A DNA stretch of 64,000 bases from DUTS01 sp050951605 (GTDB lineage Bacteria > Bacillota > Peptococcia > DRI-13 > DTU073): positions 440,697 through 504,696 of the forward strand of contig JBMNJJ010000009.1 in the NCBI GenBank assembly GCA_050951605.1, read 5' to 3'. The position numbers were made by a program, and so were the translations under genes. A model generated the notes under the pieces. That model saw nothing but the letters and a program-made list of their open reading frames with translations, did not search any database and was not told where the DNA came from. Positions 51,066 to 59,359 of the stretch are shown here, piece by piece (within the stretch, counting starts at the first letter, position 1; every line of letters begins with the position of its first letter).

Positions 51066-52316
51066 ATGCAAGCTGAATTAATTTCTGTGGGAACAGAACT
51101 TTTATTAGGACAAACCTTAAATACAAATGTTAAATTTTTATCGGAGCAATTAGCCTCTTTAGGCATAAACATTTATTTTCATACTACTGTAGGAGATAAT
51201 AGGGAAAGATTGCTTCAAGCTTTACGTATTGCCACAGGAAGGGCTGATTTAATTATTCTTACTGGTGGACTGGGTCCCACAGAAGATGATTTAACTAAAG
51301 AAACATTAGCCGATTTTTTGCAACTACCGCTGGAAATTGTTCCGGCTGAACTAGAGCAAATTAAAACTTTATTTAAAAAATCCGCTTTTACTTGGACAAA
51401 GAATAATGATAAACAGGCTGCTTTTATCCCCGGTTCTTATGTTTTAAAAAACGAAATTGGTTCTGCGCCCGGTATGGCTTTAAAAAAAGGGAAACAAGGT
51501 TATATAATTCTTCCCGGACCACCTAGGGAAATGACACGAATGTTTTTGCACTATGCTCAACCTTGGATTAAAGAAAATTTTCAAGACGAACTTCAGGGAA
51601 TACTCTATTCTAAATTACTAAAGTTTATTGGTATAACTGAATCTGGTTTAGAAACATTATTGACAGATATTTTACATAAGCAAAAAGAAGTAACTCTAGC
51701 TCTTTATGCTAAAGTAGGGGAAATTCAATTACGGATTACAACACGAGCTCAAAATAAAAAGGAATTTGAACAAAAAATTGCTCCAGTTTTTAATGAAATT
51801 AAAAAGCGTACAACTTCTTATTTTTTTACTCAAGATGATGTAACAATAACTGAAGTAGTGGCCCAATTATTACTTGAAAAAAATCTTACGCTTAGTACTG
51901 CTGAATCATGCACGGGAGGAATGTTGGCAGAAAGCCTAACAACTGTTCCCGGTTCTTCAGCATATTATCTTGGTTCTATTGTTTCCTATGCTAACAGTGT
52001 CAAAACACAGTTATTGGGAGTTTCGCAGGACCTTTTAGAAAAACATGGTGCAGTTAGTCGAGAAGTTGGTTTGGCTATGGCACAGCGAATTAAAGTTCTT
52101 ACTGGTAGTGATTTGGGGATAGGTATAACTGGTATCGCGGGGCCGGAAGGTGGTACCTCGGAAAAACCAGTAGGGCTTGTTTATATTGCATTGGCGACAC
52201 CGGATAATACTATTTGCCATGAGTGCCATTTCATGGGAGATAGAGCAATTATTCGTCGTCGAAGTGTCCTCCGCGCATATTATTTAATTTGGAAATATCT
52301 AAAAAATACGTTATAA
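51066..52316 (+). CDS. cinA: CinA family protein (competence/damage-inducible)
   Basis: This 416-residue protein has two domains: an N-terminal molybdopterin-binding-like domain (ISVGTELLLGQTLNTN, TGGLGPTEDDLT) and a C-terminal CinA domain with NMN deamidase features (STAESCTGGMLAESLT, GITGIAGPEGGTSEKPVG). In other bacteria the C-terminal part is nicotinamide-nucleotide amidase. Two ATGs are adjacent; 51066 has the better spacing to AAGGTGA. Upstream of recA, as in Bacillus and Streptococcus; here a helicase gene intervenes. Confidence 0.93.
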   Translation: MQAELISVGTELLLGQTLNTNVKFLSEQLASLGINIYFHTTVGDNRERLLQALRIATGRADLIILTGGLGPTEDDLTKETLADFLQLPLEIVPAELEQIKTLFKKSAFTWTKNNDKQAAFIPGSYVLKNEIGSAPGMALKKGKQGYIILPGPPREMTRMFLHYAQPWIKENFQDELQGILYSKLLKFIGITESGLETLLTDILHKQKEVTLALYAKVGEIQLRITTRAQNKKEFEQKIAPVFNEIKKRTTSYFFTQDDVTITEVVAQLLLEKNLTLSTAESCTGGMLAESLTTVPGSSAYYLGSIVSYANSVKTQLLGVSQDLLEKHGAVSREVGLAMAQRIKVLTGSDLGIGITGIAGPEGGTSEKPVGLVYIALATPDNTICHECHFMGDRAIIRRRSVLRAYYLIWKYLKNTL

Positions 52317-52361
52317 TAAAATAGATCATTTGGTTAATTATGGGAAGGGGATAACTAATTA

Positions 52362-53948
52362 ATGGAAAAATTCAATTTTGGTCATTTAGAAATAAAAAAA
52401 GATATTGCGAAGGCTTTAAGAGATATGGGGTTTGAGGAACCGACACCTATTCAAGCTGAAGCAATTCCTTTAATTATGGAAAATAAAGATGTTATCGGGC
52501 AAGCACAGACAGGAACAGGCAAAACTGCCGCTTTTGGTATACCTATAATTGAAAAGATAAATACTCGTTTACCTAAAGTACAAGCGTTAATCTTGACTCC
52601 TACTCGAGAATTAGCTATTCAGGTAGCTAGTGAAATTAGAAACATTGGACGGTATAAAAAAATAAAAGTTCTCCCCATATATGGGGGACAACCTATCGAT
52701 AGACAGATTCGCTCTTTACGAATGGGGGTAAATGTAATTATTGGTACACCGGGAAGAACTTTAGATCATTTAAATCGTAAAACATTAGATCTGAGTAAAA
52801 TTAAAATTGCTGTTTTAGATGAAGCTGACGAAATGTTGGATATGGGTTTTATAGATGATATTGAAGCTATTCTTTGTCAGGCACCACAACAGAAACAAAC
52901 TTTACTTTTTTCGGCAACGATGCCTGCACCGATTAAAAAATTATCACAAAAATTTTTACGAAACCCTAATTTTGTTAGTGTTAATAAAGAAACATTAACG
53001 GTACCGCTTATTGAACAATTTTATTATGAAATAGTTCGGGGAGCTAAAGTTGATGCTCTTTGTAGAATTTTGGATTATGAAAATTATGACTCGGTAATTA
53101 TATTTTGTCGAACTAAACGTGGTGTAGACGAGCTTGTGGCTAATTTACAAACAAGAGGTTATTTTGCAGAAGGACTTCATGGCGACTTAACTCAAGCTCA
53201 GAGAGATAAAACAATGAACGCTTTTCGACAAGGAGATGCAGAACTTCTTGTAGCTACTGATGTAGCGGCGAGAGGCTTAGATATTGAACGAGTTAGTCAT
53301 GTGATCAACTATGATATTCCTTTAGACCCGGAAGGATATGTACATAGAATTGGACGAACGGGTCGAGCTGGTAAAGAAGGCAAAGCTCTTACGCTGATTC
53401 TTCCTCAAGAATATCGTCATTTAAGAATGATTGAAAAGCTTATTAAAACAAAAATTACTCGAGCTACTGTACCAACTTTTCAAGAGGTTGTTCAACAACA
53501 AAAAGGGGTTATCCGTAAAGCAATTAAAGATATTATTACTGAGGGTAATTTACGGACATATGAATTGATTATTGAAGAATTAATGCACGATTTTACATCG
53601 AAAGATATTGCAGCAGCTACTCTTAAATATGCTTTTACTCAACGAGATACTGAGCTCTCGGAATTTGATTTCTCAAAAAGTTTTGGTAATACTGGTGCTC
53701 AGAAAGGAATGGTACGACTTTTTATTACTATTGGGCGTCAACAAAATATTTCTCCACGAGATTTTGTAAAAATAATCTCTGAAGAAACCGGTATACCTCC
53801 AAAAACAGTAGGGGATATTAGCATTTTTGATAAATTTTCTTTTGTGGAAGTTCCTAAAGAAATGGGTTATCGAGTAATATACTCACTGGATCGTCTTACT
53901 ATAAAAGGAAAAAGAATTTCTGTTCAACTAGCTAGACCTCGATCCTAA
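52362..53948 (+). CDS. DEAD-box RNA helicase, DeaD/DbpA-like
   Basis: This 528-residue helicase unwinds RNA structures in ribosome assembly or mRNA decay. Motifs: Q motif and AQTGTGKTAAF (I), PTRELAIQV (Ia), LDEADEMLDMGF (II), SATMP (III), DVAARGLDI (V) and HRIGRTGRAG (VI). The C-terminal ~80 residues (LFITIGRQQNISPRDFVK...) form a DbpA-type RNA-binding domain, as in CsdA/DbpA-family proteins. It lies between cinA and recA, an unusual insertion in this conserved order. Confidence 0.94.
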   Translation: MEKFNFGHLEIKKDIAKALRDMGFEEPTPIQAEAIPLIMENKDVIGQAQTGTGKTAAFGIPIIEKINTRLPKVQALILTPTRELAIQVASEIRNIGRYKKIKVLPIYGGQPIDRQIRSLRMGVNVIIGTPGRTLDHLNRKTLDLSKIKIAVLDEADEMLDMGFIDDIEAILCQAPQQKQTLLFSATMPAPIKKLSQKFLRNPNFVSVNKETLTVPLIEQFYYEIVRGAKVDALCRILDYENYDSVIIFCRTKRGVDELVANLQTRGYFAEGLHGDLTQAQRDKTMNAFRQGDAELLVATDVAARGLDIERVSHVINYDIPLDPEGYVHRIGRTGRAGKEGKALTLILPQEYRHLRMIEKLIKTKITRATVPTFQEVVQQQKGVIRKAIKDIITEGNLRTYELIIEELMHDFTSKDIAAATLKYAFTQRDTELSEFDFSKSFGNTGAQKGMVRLFITIGRQQNISPRDFVKIISEETGIPPKTVGDISIFDKFSFVEVPKEMGYRVIYSLDRLTIKGKRISVQLARPRS

Positions 53949-54023
53949 ATACAGAAAAGACAGTCACCTCAACATTTCATTGCGGCTTTAGCAAGGGGTA
54001 GGTGGGCGGATGAATACTAGTTC

Positions 54024-54053
54024 TTGACTTCGAACACATGTTTGTAGTAAAAT
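54024..54053 (+). promoter_or_regulatory. recA promoter with LexA (SOS) operator
   Basis: TTGACT (54024-54029) and TAAAAT (54048-54053) are 18 bases apart. The spacer contains CGAACACATGTTTG (54031-54044), a near-perfect match to the Gram-positive LexA box CGAACNNNNGTTYG. LexA bound there would cover the promoter, so recA is expected to be SOS-induced. Confidence 0.92.
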
Positions 54054-54132
54054 ATAAAGGGAGGTGAGAACAATACCAAATAGGCAATACAGTTATTGAA
54101 TATACATATCGAACAAATAGAGGAGGATTTTT

Positions 54133-55137
54133 ATGTCTGATAAAAAGAAAGCACTGGAAATGGCTCTTTCCTCAATTGAAAAACAATTTGGGAAAGGTTC
54201 TATCATGAGATTGGGTGAAGATGCAGCGAAATTACATGTAGACACAATTTCCACGGGTATTTTAACATTAGATATAGCTTTGGGTGTAGGTGGTGTTCCT
54301 CGAGGAAGGGTTATCGAGATATATGGAGCAGAATCTTCCGGGAAAACTACTATTGCATTACACATTATTGCTGAAGCACAAAAAGCAGGCGGTATTGCTG
54401 CTTTTATTGATGCCGAACATGCTCTAGATCCACTTTATGCACGAAATTTAGGTGTTGATATTGACAATCTTCTTATTTCCCAGCCAGATACAGGAGAGCA
54501 AGCTTTAGAAATTGCTGAAGCCTTAGTAAGAAGCGGTGCCGTTGATGTAGTTGTTATTGATTCAGTAGCAGCTCTTGTGCCCAGAGCTGAAATTGAAGGA
54601 GAAATGGGAGATTCTCATGTGGGACTTCAAGCTCGTTTAATGTCTCAGGCTTTACGTAAGTTAACCGGGGCAATTAGTAAATCACGTACAACAGCAATTT
54701 TTATTAATCAAATTCGGGAAAAGGTAGGGATTATGTTTGGTAATCCTGAAGTAACTCCTGGGGGTAGAGCGCTTAAATTTTATTCCTCAGTACGTATGGA
54801 AGTACGAAAATTAGAAACATTAAAAAGAGGCACAGATATTATCGGTACTCGAACTAGAATTAAGGTAGTTAAAAATAAAATTGCTCCTCCGTTTAAGCAA
54901 GCCGATTTTGATATTATGTATGGTGAAGGTGTTTCTCGTGAAGGTAGTATAATTGACTTGGCTGCGGATTTAGAAATCATTGAGAAGAGTGGGGCTTGGT
55001 ATTCTTATCAGGATATTCGGTTAGGTCAAGGTCGTGAAAATGCCAAACAGTATTTAAAGGATAATCCTGAATTAGCAAAAGAAATTGAAACAAAAGTTCG
55101 TGAAATTTTTGCTAATCCGGCTGAAAGCGATTCTTAA
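54133..55137 (+). CDS. recA: Recombinase A
   Basis: RecA forms filaments on single-stranded DNA, catalyses strand exchange and triggers LexA self-cleavage. At 334 residues it is typical. Walker A GAESSGKTT is near residue 66; VIDSVAALVPRAEIEGEMGD and the L2 loop (NQIREKVGIMFGNPEVTPGG) are intact. GAGGAGG precedes the ATG. It is controlled by a LexA box and followed by recX, its usual regulator. Confidence 0.99.
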   Translation: MSDKKKALEMALSSIEKQFGKGSIMRLGEDAAKLHVDTISTGILTLDIALGVGGVPRGRVIEIYGAESSGKTTIALHIIAEAQKAGGIAAFIDAEHALDPLYARNLGVDIDNLLISQPDTGEQALEIAEALVRSGAVDVVVIDSVAALVPRAEIEGEMGDSHVGLQARLMSQALRKLTGAISKSRTTAIFINQIREKVGIMFGNPEVTPGGRALKFYSSVRMEVRKLETLKRGTDIIGTRTRIKVVKNKIAPPFKQADFDIMYGEGVSREGSIIDLAADLEIIEKSGAWYSYQDIRLGQGRENAKQYLKDNPELAKEIETKVREIFANPAESDS

Positions 55138-55154
55138 ATTAATAAATAAATTTT

Positions 55155-55622
55155 GTGACAAAGATGAGTAAAAATCCAATGGTATTAGCCCTAAAAAAAT
55201 TATCTTCTCGTGCCCATAGTCAAAAAGAATTAGAAAAGTATTTAGCTAAGTATAATTTTAGTCAAGATGAGATAAATGAAGTAATTATAAAATTATTATC
55301 TTGGGGATATCTTGATGATAAGAAGTTAGCGATGGATTGGTATATGTATTATACAAGTAATAAACCGCATGGATATTTATATATCTATAAAAAACTGCAA
55401 GAAAAAGGTATTCCTAAAGAGATTATTACATCACTTTTAGAAGATTATGATGAAGAAAAAGAACTAGCACGAGCACGGAATTTAGCAGAAAAATTTATAG
55501 CTAATAAAGTAAATCAAAAATCACAATATAAGCTAAAAAGTATGTTAGCACGTTATTTATACCGAAAAGGCTTTCTTGAAGTTAATATTATGAAAATTCT
55601 AGCTGAGTTTTTTCCTTTATAA
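55155..55622 (+). CDS. recX: Regulatory protein RecX
   Basis: This 155-residue protein modulates RecA filaments. Its three-helix repeats are recognisable from ALKKLSSRAHSQKELEKYL, GYLDDKKLAMDW and KPHGYLYIYKKLQEKGI. No good ribosome-binding site was seen before the GTG at 55155 or the ATG at 55164, so translation may depend on coupling to recA, which ends 17 bases upstream. The start choice is therefore open. Confidence 0.9.
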   Translation: MTKMSKNPMVLALKKLSSRAHSQKELEKYLAKYNFSQDEINEVIIKLLSWGYLDDKKLAMDWYMYYTSNKPHGYLYIYKKLQEKGIPKEIITSLLEDYDEEKELARARNLAEKFIANKVNQKSQYKLKSMLARYLYRKGFLEVNIMKILAEFFPL

Positions 55623-55741
55623 CATAATTTGTCGATTGCTTGACAGCTACTTTATAAACAATTAAAATTAAATTGGAGAATTACGGTTTGACTTATCTGC
55701 CGAATGGATTTTTATTGTATATATTTTTTTATGTGTATATA

Positions 55742-55770
55742 TTTTTTAAATCCCGTAACGGGTTTATAAT
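55742..55770 (+). promoter_or_regulatory. Candidate rny promoter overlapped by an operator-like palindrome
   Basis: TATAAT at 55765-55770 has only a T-run as -35 (55742-55747). CCCGTAACGGG (55752-55762) is a perfect palindrome around one central base and lies between the two boxes, as an operator would. A longer imperfect pairing links ACGGGTTTATAA (55758-55769) with TTATAAAC...CCCGT (55808-55825). Confidence 0.4.
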
Positions 55771-55852
55771 ATAGCAACTTAAAGCAAGATAACTATTTAT
55801 TGGTATGTTATAAACATTAACCCGTATGTATTTTGTTGGCAGATATTATGTT

Positions 55853-55879
55853 AACCGAGTTTTCCTCGGTTATTTTTTT
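55853..55879 (+). terminator. Terminator directly before the rny ribosome-binding site
   Basis: AACCGAG pairs with CTCGGTT, followed by ATTTTTTT. It ends about four bases before AGGGAGG, leaving no room for a promoter between the terminator and rny. Either it ends recX transcripts while rny needs read-through, or it is an attenuator. Confidence 0.8.
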
Positions 55880-55899
55880 ATATTAGGGAGGTGAGGATA

Positions 55900-57435
55900 A
55901 TTATTTATTATTTGGTTGTAGCCATAGTTTCTCTTAGTGCAGGTTTTTTTATAGGATATATAATTAGGAAAAAAATTGCAGAAGCAAAAATTGATTCTGC
56001 TGAAGAAGCCTCTAAAAAAATATTAGAAGAGGCGAAAAGAAGTGCTGAAGCGAAGAAAAAAGAAGCTATTTTAGAAGCTAAAGAGGAAGCTCATAAACTA
56101 AGAGTAGAATTAGATCGTGAAACTAGGGAACGTCGTAATGAAATGCAACGTTTGGAACGTCGGTTACTGCAAAAAGAAGAAACTTTAGATAGAAAATCTG
56201 AAGTGATGGAGCGTAAAGAAGAAAATATTCGTAATATGGAACAAGAACTTAATAAACAGAAAAAAAATGTAGCCGATGTTAAACAACAGCAAATGGATGA
56301 ATTGGTGAGAATATCTAATTTGTCTTTTAATCAGGCACGTGAACTGCTTCTCAAACGTGTAGAAGAGGAAATTAAGCTTGAAACCGCAATGTTGATCAAA
56401 GATTATGAGGACCAAGCCAAAGAGGAAGGTGAAAAAAAGGCTCGTGAAATTATTTCTTTAGCTATTCAACGCTGTGCTGCTGATCATGTTGCTGAATCTA
56501 CTGTTTCCGTAGTAGCTTTACCTAATGATGAAATGAAGGGACGAATTATTGGAAGAGAAGGACGCAATATTAGAACTTTAGAAACTCTTACGGGAATAGA
56601 TTTAATTATTGATGATACGCCCGAAGCTGTTATTTTATCAGGTTTTGATCCTATTCGAAGAGAAGTCGCTCGCACTGCTTTAGAAAAATTAATTTTAGAT
56701 GGTCGTATTCATCCTGCTCGTATTGAAGAAATGGTGGAAAAGGCACAAAAAGAAATTGAGCAGAAGATTAGAGAAGAAGGTGAACAGGCTACTTTTGAAA
56801 CTGGTGTTAATGGACTTCATTTAGAATTAATTAAACTACTAGGAAGACTACAATATAGGACAAGTTATGGACAAAATGTTTTAAAACATTCTATTGAAGT
56901 GGCTCATTTAGCAGCAGTAATGGCCGCAGAATTAGATGTAGATGTTGCTCTTGCCAAAAGGGCTGGACTTTTACATGATATTGGTAAAGCAGTTGACCAT
57001 GAGGTAGAAGGTCCCCATGTAACAATTGGAGCTAATCTTGCAAAAAAGTATCGAGAATCTAGTGAAGTTGTTCATGCTATTGCTGCACATCATGGTGATG
57101 AACCTTTTAAGTCAATAGAAGCTGTTTTAGTAGCTGCTGCCGATGCTATTTCTGCAGCACGTCCTGGAGCAAGACGTGAAACCTTAGAAGCGTACATCAA
57201 GCGTCTTGAAAAACTAGAAGAAATAGCTAATACTTTTGAAGGTGTAGAAAAATCATATGCTATTCAGGCCGGTCGTGAAATTAGAATTATTGTTAAACCT
57301 GAAAAAATTAGTGACGCAAATTCAGTGACGATGGCTCGTGAACTTGTTAAATCAATAGAGAAAAACCTTGATTATCCTGGTCAGATAAAAGTTGTTGTAA
57401 TTAGAGAAACAAGAGCAGTTGATTATGCAAAATAA
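55900..57435 (+). CDS. rny: Ribonuclease Y
   Basis: This membrane-anchored endoribonuclease, about 511 residues, starts mRNA decay. It has an N-terminal helix (about 1-20), a long coiled coil (25-200), a KH domain (GRIIGREGRNIRTLE near 212) and an HD domain (LLHDIGKAVDHE near 360). The GTG at 55891 lies inside the ribosome-binding site AGGGAGGTGA, and the next TTG (55912) is 20 bases away, so the ATT at 55900 with an 8-base gap is the likely start. A terminator lies just upstream. Order recA-rny-ymdB-spoVS is conserved. Confidence 0.95.
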   Translation: MIYYLVVAIVSLSAGFFIGYIIRKKIAEAKIDSAEEASKKILEEAKRSAEAKKKEAILEAKEEAHKLRVELDRETRERRNEMQRLERRLLQKEETLDRKSEVMERKEENIRNMEQELNKQKKNVADVKQQQMDELVRISNLSFNQARELLLKRVEEEIKLETAMLIKDYEDQAKEEGEKKAREIISLAIQRCAADHVAESTVSVVALPNDEMKGRIIGREGRNIRTLETLTGIDLIIDDTPEAVILSGFDPIRREVARTALEKLILDGRIHPARIEEMVEKAQKEIEQKIREEGEQATFETGVNGLHLELIKLLGRLQYRTSYGQNVLKHSIEVAHLAAVMAAELDVDVALAKRAGLLHDIGKAVDHEVEGPHVTIGANLAKKYRESSEVVHAIAAHHGDEPFKSIEAVLVAAADAISAARPGARRETLEAYIKRLEKLEEIANTFEGVEKSYAIQAGREIRIIVKPEKISDANSVTMARELVKSIEKNLDYPGQIKVVVIRETRAVDYAK

Positions 57436-57459
57436 AAGCGACCATTTGGTCGCTTTTTT
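57434..57459 (+). terminator. Rho-independent terminator after rny
   Basis: AAAGCGACC / GGTCGCTTT with a 4-base loop, followed by a T run. Confidence 0.9.
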
Positions 57460-57509
57460 CCTTATTTAGATGTTTTATAATATGAAGTATTTAAAAGGTT
57501 GGTGCAATT

Positions 57510-58037
57510 ATGACCTCTTATAAAAAGGCTACTTTAACTGATGATGAAAAAGATAGTATTGCTTTGTTTACTTCACTTCTTGTGCGTTACCCGGAATTAT
57601 GTTCTCTTAATTATTGTCCTTCGCAAAATTTCTTAAAATTAATTTTTATTTTCCAGGGAAATTTAAAAAAATCCTTTTTAGAAAAATTTAGTGATGAATT
57701 AATAACTTGTGTTCATACATTTTTATATTTTGAAAAAAAAGAAATTCCCAGACACATATCTATAAATTATGACTATGAACCGGAGTTAACTCGCATTATA
57801 ATTACAAGAGATGTAAATACATTAACTCAAAAAGAAATTTCTTTAATAATTAAATTATTACATTTATATTTTAAGAATCTTCTTCTCAGTGAGGGAAAGA
57901 CTTTTTTGGCTGACGAGGAAATTCTGTTGCAAGATGATTACATTAAATATATGTTAGAAAGCTTACAACCACAAAATTTTAAAAACAAAATAATTGCTTT
58001 AAGAGAAAATGGTCGCGTATTAATTTTTAAGCAATAA
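57510..58037 (+). CDS. Hypothetical protein between rny and ymdB
   Basis: I do not recognise this 175-residue soluble protein. It has no signal peptide or membrane helix. It is Leu/Lys-rich, with segments LLVRYPELCSLNYCPSQNFLKLIFIFQG and a mixed alpha/beta pattern. It may be a single globular domain. Its location next to RNase Y and the YmdB phosphodiesterase hints at RNA- or signalling-related work, but nothing in the sequence proves this. A weak GGTTGG stands before the ATG. Confidence 0.65.
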   Translation: MTSYKKATLTDDEKDSIALFTSLLVRYPELCSLNYCPSQNFLKLIFIFQGNLKKSFLEKFSDELITCVHTFLYFEKKEIPRHISINYDYEPELTRIIITRDVNTLTQKEISLIIKLLHLYFKNLLLSEGKTFLADEEILLQDDYIKYMLESLQPQNFKNKIIALRENGRVLIFKQ

Positions 58038-58082
58038 ATTTTAGGTTAAAATTAAGATAACTAAATTTAGAAGGAGAAAGAT

Positions 58083-58865
58083 ATGTTAAATATTTTAATG
58101 ATTGGTGATATTGTTGGTCGTCCCGGGCGTAATGCGGTAAAGCAATATCTGCAAATTAACAGTAAACAATATGATTTTATTATTGCTAATGGCGAAAATG
58201 CTGCCGGAGGGAAGGGAATTACACCGGAAATAGTTTATGACCTTTTTAATTCAGGAATAGATTTTATAACGATGGGTAATCATATTTGGGATAAAAAGGA
58301 GATTATAAAATTTATTGAGTATGAACCAAATATAATTAGACCAGCTAATTATCCTCCCAATTCACCTGGACGAGGAAGTGCCGTAATTAAACTTGATAAT
58401 ACAACCCAAATTGGTTTAATTAATCTTTCCGGACGTGTTTTTTTACCTGCTTTAGATTGTCCTTTTCGTACCGCTCATAATCTTGTTAAAGAAATGAGAC
58501 AAAAAACTCCAATCATTATTATTGATTTTCATGCTGAAGCTACTTCGGAAAAAGTAGCTCTTGGTTGGTATTTAGATGGTCAAGTCTCGGCTGTACTTGG
58601 TACACATACCCATATCCAAACTGCCGATGAACGCATACTTCCTCAAGGTACTGCATATATATCAGATATCGGGATGACGGGACCTCGTAATTCAGTTTTA
58701 GGTGTAAAGAAAGAATTAATTATTCAAAGATTTCTTACACAGTTGCCTACCCGTTTTGAAGTTGCCGGTGGCGAAGCAATTTTTAATGCTATCTCTCTAA
58801 AAATTGATAAGAGTTCAGGCAAATGTCTACATCTGGAACGTATTAGTGAACTTTTTTTTGACTAA
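58083..58865 (+). CDS. ymdB: YmdB-family metallophosphoesterase
   Basis: This 260-residue dimetal phosphodiesterase is the YmdB type, whose Bacillus member hydrolyses cyclic nucleotides and affects biofilm and sporulation decisions. Motifs: IGDIVGRPGR, NGENAAGGKG, TMGNHIWDKKE, DFHAEATSEK and GTHTHIQTADERI, giving the full set of metal ligands. GAAGGAGAAAG lies before the ATG. It precedes spoVS, as in Bacillus. Confidence 0.95.
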   Translation: MLNILMIGDIVGRPGRNAVKQYLQINSKQYDFIIANGENAAGGKGITPEIVYDLFNSGIDFITMGNHIWDKKEIIKFIEYEPNIIRPANYPPNSPGRGSAVIKLDNTTQIGLINLSGRVFLPALDCPFRTAHNLVKEMRQKTPIIIIDFHAEATSEKVALGWYLDGQVSAVLGTHTHIQTADERILPQGTAYISDIGMTGPRNSVLGVKKELIIQRFLTQLPTRFEVAGGEAIFNAISLKIDKSSGKCLHLERISELFFD

Positions 58866-58930
58866 AATATGCTTTTTTCTTATGTTTTTTATGAATCTTT
58901 TAGAATTAATGATTATTTTTGCTAAAATAT

Positions 58931-58957
58931 AAAGGAATTTTTTAACTCATGTTGAAT
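58931..58957 (+). promoter_or_regulatory. Sigma-H type promoter of spoVS
   Basis: AAAGGAATT (58931-58939) fits RnAGGAwWW, and GTTGAAT (58951-58957) fits RnnGAAT, with an 11-base gap. This matches the sigma-H consensus fully. spoVS is sigma-H-dependent in Bacillus subtilis, which supports the assignment. Confidence 0.8.
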
Positions 58958-59018
58958 ATATACAATAATACAATAACAGAAAATCTGTACTATATAATTT
59001 TTGAAGGAGGTTACTAGA

Positions 59019-59279
59019 TTGGATGTGCTTAAAGTTTCAGCAAAGTCTAGTCCAAATGCGGTTGCAGGCGCATTAGCAGGTGTTATTAGAGAAAGAGGAT
59101 GTGCCGAAATGCAAGCTATCGGTGCAGGTGCTTTGAATCAATCAGTTAAAGCTATAGCAATCGCTAGAGGATTCGTAGCTCCTAGTGGCATAGACTTAAT
59201 TTGTATCCCAGCATTTACGGACATTTTGATTGATGGTGAAGAACGAACTGCAATTAAACTAATTGTCGAACCAAGATAA
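59019..59279 (+). CDS. spoVS: Stage V sporulation protein S
   Basis: This 86-residue Alba-like protein affects spore coat assembly and septation. The sequence DVLKVSAKSSPNAVAGALAGVIRERG is near identical to family members, as is QSVKAIAIARGFVAPSGIDL. The TTG at 59019 follows AAGGAGG by 8 bases and gives the exact family length; the earlier in-frame TTG at 59001 overlaps the site. A sigma-H type promoter precedes it and a terminator follows, so it is likely monocistronic. Confidence 0.97.
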   Translation: MDVLKVSAKSSPNAVAGALAGVIRERGCAEMQAIGAGALNQSVKAIAIARGFVAPSGIDLICIPAFTDILIDGEERTAIKLIVEPR

Positions 59280-59304
59280 AGAAATAAGTATGTTTTTGTT
59301 TCTT

Positions 59305-59334
59305 AAGCCTGTTTACTTTAACAGGCTTTTTTAT
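59305..59334 (+). terminator. Rho-independent terminator after spoVS
   Basis: AAGCCTGTT pairs with AACAGGCTT across 6 bases, followed by TTTTATTTT. Confidence 0.9.
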
Positions 59335-59359
59335 TTTAAAGTTTAAGGAGTGAAATTTA

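Noticed and set aside
54060..54100. Leader peptide between the recA promoter and recA
   Set aside because: GGAGGTGA is followed by ATA and eight codons to TGA with no standard start codon; not enough to call.
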